NCBI GenBank assembly: GCA_037045185.1
Contig: JBAOHQ010000004.1
Coordinates: forward strand, 558,001 to 622,000
Direction: 5' to 3'
DNA: 64,000 bases
Source: JAKOUY01 sp037045185
GTDB lineage: Bacteria; Actinomycetota; Acidimicrobiia; Acidimicrobiales; Ilumatobacteraceae
Shown: in pieces, positions 18,273 through 25,305 of the stretch
How positions within the stretch are numbered: the stretch's first letter is position 1
How the letters are laid out: the number at the start of each line of letters is the position of its first letter
Translations under genes and position numbers: made by a program
The notes under the pieces: model-generated
Databases searched by the model: none
Seen by the model: only the letters and a program-made list of their open reading frames with translations
What the model was told of the DNA's origin: nothing

Positions 18273-19319
18273 GTGGCCTCGGTCTGGGACGGTGTGCACG
18301 GCCAGCAGCGGGCTGTCGCCCGGCTGCGCGCCGCCGCGGCCGATCCGGTCCATGCCTACCTCTTCGTCGGCCCACCCGGCTGCACGAAGAACGAAGCTGC
18401 CCGGGCCTTCGCCGCGCTGGTGCTGACAGGATCCGACGATCCGCTGTCACGCGATGCCCGCCTGGCACTCGCCGGCGAGCACCCCGACGTGCGCGAGGTG
18501 GAGCGGGTGGGCGCGACGATCTCCAAGGACCAGGTGTCCGACATCATCCGCCACGCCTCGCTGGCCCCGGTCGAAGGCGACCGCCAGGTGATCGTGCTCC
18601 ACGAGTTCCACCTGCTCGACGCGACGGCCGCGGCCCGCCTGCTCAAGACCATCGAGGAGCCGCCGCCGGCGACGATGTTCGTCGTTCTTGCCGACGTGGT
18701 CACCAACGACCTGGTGACGATCGCCTCGCGCTGCGTGCGCATCGACTTCGGCGCCATCTCCGCCGACGTCATCGAGCGCACGCTCGTCGGCGACGGCGTC
18801 GACCGCACGGTGGCCGCCACCGTCGCCGACGCGGCCAACGGCAACCTCGAACGCGCCCGGCTTCTGGCCAGGGATCCCGACCTGGCGCGTCGCCGCGACG
18901 CGTTCGCCTCGGCGCCGCGCCGTCTCGACGGCACCGGTAGGGCGGTGGTCACCCTGTCCACCGAACTGTTCGGCCTCATCGACGCCGCTGCCGCGCCGCT
19001 GGCGGCCCGGCACGCCCACGAGATCGTCGAACTCGATGCTCGGGTCAAGGCGGTGGGTGAGCGGGGCAGCGGGCGCAAGACCGTGGAGGACCGGCACAAG
19101 CGCGAGCTGCGCCGTCACCGGACTGACGAGCTGCGCGCCGGTCTGGCGGTGATGGCCGGCGCCTACCGCGACGCGCTACTCGACGTCACCCCCAAGGCTC
19201 GCCCTGACGCCCTGGCGGCGGCGGTGGGCCGGATCCACGAGACCATCGAGTTCCTCGACCGCAACCCGAACGAGACCCTACAGATCCAGGCCCTGCTGCT
19301 CGCCCTGCCCAGCCTGTAG
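18273..19319 (+). CDS. holB: DNA polymerase III delta' subunit
   Basis: A 348-residue AAA+ clamp-loader subunit. The N-terminus shows the HolB pattern VWDGVHGQQRAVARLRAAAADPVHAYLFVGPPGCTKNEAARAFAALV. Sensor and helical regions follow: DRQVIVLHEFHLLDATAAARLLKTIEEPPPATMFVVLADVVTNDLVTIASRCVRIDF. The loop GPPGCTKNE departs from the strict Walker A, as expected for a non-hydrolysing delta' subunit. It starts at GTG right after the tmk stop and the two form one operon. It loads the DnaN sliding clamp encoded at 57.5 kb. Confidence 0.9.
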   Translation: MASVWDGVHGQQRAVARLRAAAADPVHAYLFVGPPGCTKNEAARAFAALVLTGSDDPLSRDARLALAGEHPDVREVERVGATISKDQVSDIIRHASLAPVEGDRQVIVLHEFHLLDATAAARLLKTIEEPPPATMFVVLADVVTNDLVTIASRCVRIDFGAISADVIERTLVGDGVDRTVAATVADAANGNLERARLLARDPDLARRRDAFASAPRRLDGTGRAVVTLSTELFGLIDAAAAPLAARHAHEIVELDARVKAVGERGSGRKTVEDRHKRELRRHRTDELRAGLAVMAGAYRDALLDVTPKARPDALAAAVGRIHETIEFLDRNPNETLQIQALLLALPSL

Positions 19320-19346
19320 GACCGCCCGCTAAGCTGTCCGGCCGCC

Positions 19347-19419
19347 GCCCAGATAGCTCAGTCGGCAGAGCATTTCACTCGTAATGAAAAGGTCGTGGGT
19401 TCGATTCCCACTCTGGGCT
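19347..19419 (+). tRNA. tRNA-Thr (anticodon CGT)
   Basis: A 73-nt cloverleaf. The acceptor stem is GCCCAGA (19347-19353) paired with TCTGGGC (19412-19418) and discriminator T. The D arm contains AGCTCAGTCGGCAGAGC, the anticodon stem is TTTCA/TGAAA around loop CTCGTAA, and the T arm contains GTGGGTTCGATTCCCAC. The anticodon CGT reads ACG (Thr). No CCA is encoded, which fits the presence of a CCA-adding enzyme at 38935-40350. It sits just downstream of holB. Confidence 0.95.
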
Positions 19420-19434
19420 CTCTGTGGTGGCCGA

Positions 19435-19839
19435 TCAGCTGGCCGGGGCCGGCACCGGGGCGTCGCCGTAGACCACGCTGGCCGGGACACCACCGATCGA
19501 CCACAGCGAGCGCGGGATCTCGTGGGCGAAGCCACGCACGTCCTCCAGCGGGATGCCGAGCACCTCGGCCGTCACCTCGCTGGCCACGGCCAGCATCTCC
19601 TGCACCACCTCCAACGCCCGGCCTTGCAGCAACGTGATCCGGATCATCGGTGACACCAGCGCCGGGTCGGCCTCGCCGGAGATCCCCCAGCAGTCAGCCG
19701 GGAACGGGTTCACCGTCGCCCGAAAGCGATCCAGTGGCGTCCCGGCCACCTCGGACAGTCGGCGCGTGCATCGGTCGATGAGCTGGCGGTGGATGTCGGC
19801 GCTGTACCGGTCCTGCACGTCGATCTGGATCAGTGGCAT
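19435..19839 (-). CDS. Tautomerase-superfamily protein, fused two-half type
   Basis: A 134-residue protein with Pro as residue 2 after Met (MPLIQIDV), the catalytic proline position of the 4-oxalocrotonate tautomerase superfamily. Two homologous halves are visible. The first is PLIQIDVQDRYSADIHRQLIDRCTRRLSEVAGTPLDRF; the second is MIRITLLQGRALEVVQEMLAVASEVTAEVLGIPLEDVRGF. This is the fused arrangement seen in the cis-CaaD/MSAD-like branch, although family-specific catalytic residues cannot be confirmed. It starts 25 bp after the flavin monooxygenase stop, so the two are probably one operon. Confidence 0.7.
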   Translation of the reverse strand: MPLIQIDVQDRYSADIHRQLIDRCTRRLSEVAGTPLDRFRATVNPFPADCWGISGEADPALVSPMIRITLLQGRALEVVQEMLAVASEVTAEVLGIPLEDVRGFAHEIPRSLWSIGGVPASVVYGDAPVPAPAS

Positions 19840-19864
19840 GACCACAGTGTGGCCGACGCCGGAC

Positions 19865-21074
19865 CTAGCGGGTCACCGACCAGCTCGGCCGATCGTTCAA
19901 CAGCGCCGGATCGAAGCCGGCCACCTGCCGGTAGCGGGCGCTGATCGCCGCCAGTTCCTCCTGGCTGATCACGTCGTCCAGCCGTTCGAACCCGTTCGGC
20001 GCCCGCTCGGCGACGATGTCCATGCTCTGCTCCGGACCGGCCTGGCGGTTGGCCATCACCAGTGCCGCGGTCGCCGGGCGGCGGATGGCCTCGTAGGCGT
20101 CGAGGGCGTCGAGCGGGTCGTCGTGGGTGGCCAGCTCACGGGCCAGGATCCTGGCGTCGATGATCGCCTGGGAGGCCCCGTTCGACCCCACTGGGTACAT
20201 CGGGTGCGCGGCATCGCCCAGCAGCACGACGTGGTCTCGACGCCACGTGGGCAACGGCTCACGATCGACCATTGGGTAGGCCAGCACCTCCCCGGCGGCG
20301 CGGATCATCGCCGGCACGTCCAGCCAGTCGAACATGAAGGTCCCGACGTGTTCGAGCGGATCGTCGACGAGCGCGACCTGCCAGTCCTGCTTGGGCATCG
20401 GCCGCTGCTCGTCGTTGCGGGCCTCGGCGACCCAGTTGACCAGTTGGCGACCATCGGCCAGATCGCGGATCGGATAGGCGACGATGCGGTCCCACACCCG
20501 CCCGGCCATCACCATCGTCCGCCCGTCGAGGAACCCTGGCATCACGGTGGTCCCCCTCCACATCGTCACCCCGTTCCACAACGGGCCACCCTCGTCGGGG
20601 TACATCCACCATCGCATGGCCGAGTGGATGCCGTCGCAGGCCACGATCACGTCGAAGCGCCCATGCCCGGCCAGTTGGCGTGGATGCTCGATCCGCCGGC
20701 CCACGTGAATTCGTTCATGCCCGAGCCGCTCCGCGGTGCGCCGGGCCAGCACCCCGAGCAGCAGGCCACGGTGGATGCTGACCTGCGGCCAGTGGTACCC
20801 GGCGCCCAGCCCACCGCGGCTCGCTCCAGATCTGCTGACCGAACCGGTTGAAGTACGACAGGCGAGCCGTGGGCACCGAGATCTCGGTCAGGTCGCCGGC
20901 GACACCCAGCTCCGTGAGTTCGCGCATCGCGTGGGGGAGGACGTTGATTCCCACGCCCAGTTCGGCGAGCTGGGCGGAGGCCTCGAAGATCTCGACGTCG
21001 GTCAGGCCAGCGGCGTGCAGGGACAGCGCCAGCGCCTGGCCGCCGATCCCACCACCGATGATGGCGATCCTCAT
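19865..21074 (-). pseudogene. FAD-dependent monooxygenase (PhzS-like), one frameshift
   Basis: About 402 residues after repair. The N-terminus carries the FAD-binding GxGxxG motif MRIAIIGGGIGGQALALSL and LGVGINVLPHAMRELTELG. The later DG motif is RFDVIVACDGIHSAMRW and the GD motif is HVVLLGDAAHPMYPVGSNGASQAIIDA. These are the three class A flavin monooxygenase motifs. The frame breaks at about 20811-20818; removing one base yields IWSEPRGLGAGYHWPQVSIHRG, joining the two halves. It is probably an aromatic or heterocycle hydroxylase. It lies downstream of the ArsR-type regulator and upstream of the tautomerase, and the three form one operon. Confidence 0.82.
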
Positions 21075-21100
21075 GGAGGAAGGCTACGAGGTCGGCCGAG

Positions 21101-21437
21101 TCACCCGAGCGCGCCGCGCAGGGCGGCCAGGCGCGCCGGTTGAGCGACGTACCAGGCCCACGTGCCGCGTCTTCTCACTGGTGACCAGCCCGGCCTGGCG
21201 CAGGATCCGCAAGTGGTGGCTGACGGTGGGCTGTGATCGCCCGGCGGGTCCGACCAGGTCGCACACGCAGGCCCCTGACTGACCGCCGGCCGTGATCATC
21301 GACAGCAGGTGCAGCCGCACCGGGTCGGCCAGGGCGTGGAAGCCTGCGGCCAGTTCGGCGGCATCCGTCTCGTCGAACCGGCTGCTGCCTACCGGTTCGC
21401 AGCACCGCACAACTGGTCCAGCAATCTTCGCAACCAC
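21101..21437 (-). pseudogene. ArsR/SmtB family regulator, C-terminal frameshift
   Basis: A winged-helix repressor. The DNA-recognition part reads FHALADPVRLHLLSMI and QPTVSHHLRILRQAGLVTSEK. Metalloid-binding candidates are the N-terminal vicinal Cys pair (RCCEP) and the CVCDL motif in the sensor helix, both typical of As(III)/Sb(III) sensors. In the sequence as given the frame runs on to 21084. Removing one base at about 21170 gives RGTWAWYVAQPARLAALRGALG and a stop at 21101, the expected ArsR ending (111 aa). The GTG at 21437 has GGGAGG upstream. It divergently faces the ArsI-like gene over two operator copies. Confidence 0.85.
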
Positions 21438-21453
21438 GAGTCGCCTCCCTTAT

Positions 21454-21504
21454 ATTGATGAACGTCAATCTATTGGTAGGCTCGACGCATCGACAGACGT
21501 CAAT
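21454..21504. promoter_or_regulatory. Two ArsR-type operators in a divergent promoter
   Basis: Two half-palindromes with the same layout are seen: ATTGA-N6-TCAAT at 21454-21469 and ATCGA-N6-TCAAT at 21489-21504, centres 35 bp apart. Both share the block ACGTCAATCTAT. They lie in the 101-bp gap between the ArsR-type gene and the ArsI-like gene. The ATTGA/TCAAT spacing resembles ArsR/SmtB operators, so both directions are probably repressed until metalloid binds. Confidence 0.65.
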
Positions 21505-21538
21505 CTATCTCGATGTCGACCCACCCAAGGAGCGTCCC

Positions 21539-22003
21539 GTGTCACGAGTCCAACTGGCCCTCAACGTCAACGACCTTCCGTCGGCCATCACCTTCTACGC
21601 CAAGCTGTTCGGAGCACAGCCGGCCAAGATCCGCGACGGATACGCAAACTTCGCCATCAGCGAGCCACCGCTGAAGTTGGTCCTCATCGAGAATCCGGGG
21701 CAGGGAGGCACCCTCAATCACCTCGGCATCGAGGTGGCGAACAGCGAGCTGGTCAGCGAGGCGATCGAGCGGCTGACGAACGAGGGCTTGGTGACTGATG
21801 TGGAGGAGCAGACCACCTGCTGCTATGCCGTGCAGGACAAGGTGTGGGTCCACGGCCCAGACGCCGAACCGTGGGAGGTGTACACCGTGCTGGCTGATGC
21901 CCCGGTGATGCATCCCGTGCCGAGCGCTGACACGACACAGACCCCGTGCTGCGCGCCGGGCGAGGGGGCGGTCACGGCCACTCCCCCGGCTGCCTGCTGT
22001 TGA
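21539..22003 (+). CDS. ArsI/CadI family VOC metalloenzyme
   Basis: A 154-residue VOC protein of the ArsI/CadI family. Visible features are RVQLALNVNDLPSAITFYAKLFGAQPAK, NHLGIEVANSELVSEAI, the vicinal cysteines in EEQTTCCYAVQDKVWVHGPDAEPWEVY, and two further CC pairs in the C-terminal tail. ArsI cleaves the C-As bond of trivalent organoarsenicals using such a Cys pair and Fe(II); CadI is cadmium-induced. Presence of TTCCYA and GPDAEPWE favours ArsI. The GTG at 21539 follows AAGGAG at good spacing. It is under the divergent ArsR-type operators. Confidence 0.8.
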   Translation: MSRVQLALNVNDLPSAITFYAKLFGAQPAKIRDGYANFAISEPPLKLVLIENPGQGGTLNHLGIEVANSELVSEAIERLTNEGLVTDVEEQTTCCYAVQDKVWVHGPDAEPWEVYTVLADAPVMHPVPSADTTQTPCCAPGEGAVTATPPAACC

Positions 22004-22028
22004 GCCGGCGGGCAACGACGCCCCGCTG

Positions 22029-23112
22029 CTAGGCCGCCGTCTCGCCGCCCAGGCCGTAGATCCGCTGGGCGTTCCCCGAACAGATCAGGTCGCGCTCGCT
22101 GTCGGGGATCCCCGCGAACTGGCGGGCAACGATGGCCTGCGAGTTCGGCCACGTCGTTGCCGGGTGCGGAAAGTCGGTCGACCACAGGATGTTCTCCACG
22201 CCGATGGCGTGGCGCATCTCCAGGCCCACCTCGTCGTCCATGAACGTGCAGGCCATGTTGCGCCGGAAGTACTCGCTGGGCTTGAGCCGCACGCCCGGCA
22301 GGTCATACACGGCCGACTTCTTGTCCAGCTGGGCGAGGAATCCGGGCAGCCAGTAGAGGCTGGGCTCGACGAACACGATCTGCAGCCCGGGGAAGCGCTC
22401 CAGCGTGCCGGTGAGGATCCACCAGGCGACGACCTCGCTGATCGCCAGGTTGGGGAAGGACGTGAAGATGGCCGCCTGCGGCGTCGGGTCGCGCACGAAC
22501 ACCTCCCACAAGCTGTTGCGCACGCCGAGGTGATGGCTGATGGACAGACCGGTCTCCTGCAGCACGCCCCACAGCGGGTCGTACACGGGATCGTGGTAGT
22601 CGGGCAGGCCCACCTCGCTCGGGTGGTTCGGCAGGTGCACGCTGCGCGCCCCGAGCCCGGCCAGTCGCTGTACCTCGGCCACCGCGTAGGGGATGTCGAT
22701 GATCGGGACCTGGTAGGACGCCAGTAGGCGGCGCGGGTCGGCGCTGGCGAAGTCTGCCATGAAGTCGGTGAAGGCTCGGCTGATGGGCTTCCAGTCACCG
22801 GTCACCAGCCCGAACGAGCGGAACGCGCTGACCTCGCTGTACAGCACCTCGGCCTCGACCCCGTCAGCGGTCCATCGCCGTCAGCCGGGCAACGGGCTCG
22901 CGGTAGCCGGGGTTGCTGATCGCCTCGATGTCGAAGTCGTCGAGGGACATCTGCCGGCCGTGCTTCATCTCGTGCTCGTGGCGCGCCTGGGTGGCGATGG
23001 CGTCGTCGAAGGCCCCACGCAGCCCGGCCGGGACCCGCTCGCGGATGTCGGCAAGGTTCACGGCGACGTGGGAATCGGCCGAGATCAATCGGGTGTCGGT
23101 GGTCGTGGTCAT
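22029..23112 (-). pseudogene. Amidohydrolase (TIM-barrel), one frameshift
   Basis: About 360 residues after repair, of the amidohydrolase-2 type related to decarboxylases and hydrolases. The N-terminal part has LISADSHVAVNLADIRERVPAGLRGAFDDA; the C-terminal part has GWKP-like, SISHHLGVRNSLWEVFV and ILWSTDFPHPATTWPNSQ, the last giving the usual late Asp metal ligand. The frame breaks at 22869-22870; removing one base gives TAMDADGVEAEVLYSEVSAFRSFG. The start ATG overlaps the TetR-gene stop by one base, so it is the last gene of the CoA operon. The typical EP after DSHV is VN here. Confidence 0.8.
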
Positions 23113-23756
23113 CAGTCCCCCTCGATGGGCAGCTGCCGGGTTGCGGCCTCGGCGCGGATGGTGCTGGCGATGCCGGTGACGAGCAGCCGGCGCAGTTCGG
23201 CGGTGGCGGGCACGTGGGCGACGCGCGACGAGATCAGCTCGCCGGCCAGGAACCCGCGCATCGTCAGGAAGGTGTAACGAACCAGCGTCGGCAGTGCCGC
23301 TTCGCCGAGTGCCTGGTCGAACAATGGCTGCCAGGCGCGCACCAGCCGAGCCCCGTGCTCGTGGATGCGCTGGCGGACCTCGTCGCTGGTGTCAGGGTCC
23401 TGGCCGAGGTCGAGCAGGATCTGCAGTTGCACCAGGTGCAGCGGCGATCCGTAGTGCTCGGCGAGGACGTCGAGCACCGCCGTGAGTCGCTCCTCCAGTG
23501 TGGCGCCGCGGATGGTGGCGCGTGCCATGGCCGCTTGGAACTCGTCCCACCGATCGTTCAGCACCTCCAGCAGCAGCGCCTGGCGGGTCCGGAACTGGTG
23601 CTGGATCGTGCCCCAGGTGACTCCGGCGCGGCGGGCGATCTCGTTCGAGCTGGCCCGGTAGTACCCCAGTTCGAGGACGGTGGACACCGCGGCGTCCAGG
23701 ACCCGTCGGCGGGTGACTGCGCCGTCGCTGCGGCGGGGCCGAGCCATCGCCGTCAC
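23112..23756 (-). CDS. TetR family transcriptional regulator
   Basis: A 214-residue regulator. The N-terminal helix-turn-helix reads RRRVLDAAVSTVLELGYYRASSNEIARRAGVTWGTIQHQFRTRQALLLEVL, followed by a helical ligand-binding domain. The GTG at 23756 has GGAG five bases upstream and overlaps the thiolase stop (GTGA); an ATG at 23747 is the alternative. Its position inside an acyl-CoA operon suggests it controls that operon in response to an acyl-CoA or aromatic ligand. The palindrome 27668-27685 at the operon head is a candidate site. Confidence 0.88.
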   Translation of the reverse strand: MTAMARPRRSDGAVTRRRVLDAAVSTVLELGYYRASSNEIARRAGVTWGTIQHQFRTRQALLLEVLNDRWDEFQAAMARATIRGATLEERLTAVLDVLAEHYGSPLHLVQLQILLDLGQDPDTSDEVRQRIHEHGARLVRAWQPLFDQALGEAALPTLVRYTFLTMRGFLAGELISSRVAHVPATAELRRLLVTGIASTIRAEAATRQLPIEGD

Positions 23757-24904
23757 GGGCGCTCCAGGATCACACCGGTCCTGCTGGCGCTGACCAGCAC
23801 GCGCTGCGGGGCGCCGATCTGGTTCGCCGCCGTCCCGCGCAGCTGGCGGACCGCTTCGGACGTCAGGTTCAAGCCGTGGATGTACCCCTCGCCGATCAGG
23901 CCGCCGTTGGGGTTGGTCGGGATGGGCGCCGCCGAACCGAGATCCCAGTGCTTGGCCTCGCCGGGCTCGCAGAACCCGAGCCCCTCCAGCTGCATGAACA
24001 GCACCGGGGTGAAGGCGTCGTAGATCATCGCCACGTCGATGTCGTCACGGCGGATGCCGGTGCGGTCGAAGAGGCGCCGGCCGAGCAATGCGGCGCTGTC
24101 CATCACCGACAGATCGGGCCGGTAGTGGTTCGTGGCGATCTCCTCTTCGAACACGGCGGCACCCGACGCCGCGGCGATCGTCACCGGCGCCGCCGCGTGC
24201 CGGGAGCGCTCGACGGTGGTCACCACCAGGGCCACCGCACCATCGGTCTCCTGGCAGCAGTCGAACAGGCGGATCGACGGCTCGGCGATCCACCGTGACT
24301 GCTGGTGGTCGTCCAGCGTGATGGGCCGCCCGTGGAAGTGGGCCGCCGGGTTCGTGGCCGCGTAGGCCCGCAGTTGGACCACGGCGCGGCCGAAGTCCTC
24401 ACTGGTGACCCCGAAGGTGTGCATGTAGCGGGAGGCGTTCAGCGACATCCACGCCGCCGGGGTGATCACCCCGTAGGGCATGCACCACTGCGTGGCCGTG
24501 GTGCCGGCGTGGTTGCTGGTGGGTTGCGTGCCCAGCTGAGCCCGGCCGAAGCGCTGCCCGGAGCGGGACTTGCAGGCCCGGTAGGCAACCACGGTGGTGG
24601 CCGCACCCGAGGCCACCGCGGCCGCGGCGTGCAACACGACGCCCTGCGACCCACCCCCGCCGTAGGGCACACGGCTCGACCAGGCGAGGTCGCGCAGGCC
24701 CACCGAGCGAGCCAGCTCGATCTCCTCCACCGGGTCGATCGTGTAGCTCACCAGGCCGTCCACGTCCCCCGGACGCAGCCCGCAGTCGTCCAGCGCAGCG
24801 CGGATCGCCTCGGCGGCGAGCTGGGTCTCGCTGCGACCGGCATGCTTGCTGAACTCGGTCTGGCCGATGCCGATGATCGCGGCCTTGCCGCCCACGCCGG
24901 TCAC
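23753..24904 (-). CDS. Thiolase-fold enzyme, SCP-x / Ltp2-like
   Basis: A 383-residue thiolase-superfamily protein. Seen are KAAIIGIGQTEFSKHAGRSETQLAAEAIRAALDDCGL, DVDGLVSYTID, LFDCCQETDGAVALVVTT, MIYDAFTPVLFMQLEGLGFCEPGE and NPNGGLIGEGYIHGLN. The usual nucleophile Cys of a biosynthetic thiolase is not evident. This places it with lipid-transfer-protein or retro-aldolase-type thiolases that work with a DUF35 partner. Exactly such a partner is encoded directly upstream with a GTGA overlap at 24901-24904. A role in CoA-bound side-chain cleavage is an inference. Confidence 0.78.
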   Translation of the reverse strand: MTGVGGKAAIIGIGQTEFSKHAGRSETQLAAEAIRAALDDCGLRPGDVDGLVSYTIDPVEEIELARSVGLRDLAWSSRVPYGGGGSQGVVLHAAAAVASGAATTVVAYRACKSRSGQRFGRAQLGTQPTSNHAGTTATQWCMPYGVITPAAWMSLNASRYMHTFGVTSEDFGRAVVQLRAYAATNPAAHFHGRPITLDDHQQSRWIAEPSIRLFDCCQETDGAVALVVTTVERSRHAAAPVTIAAASGAAVFEEEIATNHYRPDLSVMDSAALLGRRLFDRTGIRRDDIDVAMIYDAFTPVLFMQLEGLGFCEPGEAKHWDLGSAAPIPTNPNGGLIGEGYIHGLNLTSEAVRQLRGTAANQIGAPQRVLVSASRTGVILERP

Positions 24905-25305
24905 GTTCGGCCTTCGGGGGCGAAGACCGGGATCTGCCCTCCGGCCGTCGTGGGGGCGAAGCGCACATGGACCCGCTGGCCGATACGCACCGCGCCCGCA
25001 TCGACCCCCACCACGGTGGACACCAGGCGGACCCCTTCGTCCAGATCCACCAGCGCGGCCACCACCGGGTAGTCGAAGGCCGGGTGCTGGGGATGGTGCA
25101 GCACCGAGCAGCTGTAGACCACCCCGCCGCCCGAGACCTCCGCCCAGGCCTGGTCGAGTGAGCCACACTCCGGGCACATCGGGCGTGGCGGGTGCTGCCA
25201 CCTGGCACACGTCGCGCAGCGCTGGATCACCAGCCGGCCCTCGTCGGCGGCGTCCCAGAACCCGTGGTTGTCCTCGGTCCGCACCGGCTCGGGGAACGGT
25301 CTCAT
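24901..25305 (-). CDS. DUF35 Zn-ribbon/OB-fold protein
   Basis: A 134-residue protein with an N-terminal rubredoxin-like zinc ribbon, RCATCARWQHPPRPMCPEC (CxxC...CxxC), and an OB-fold with VVYSCSVLHHPQHPAFDYPVVAALVDLDEGVRLVSTVVG. DUF35 proteins form complexes with thiolase-like subunits and close the active site for acyl-CoA substrates. The ATG at 25305 overlaps the CoA-transferase stop (ATGA) and its own stop overlaps the thiolase start. The three products are thus coupled and probably form or feed one complex. Confidence 0.85.
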   Translation of the reverse strand: MRPFPEPVRTEDNHGFWDAADEGRLVIQRCATCARWQHPPRPMCPECGSLDQAWAEVSGGGVVYSCSVLHHPQHPAFDYPVVAALVDLDEGVRLVSTVVGVDAGAVRIGQRVHVRFAPTTAGGQIPVFAPEGRT

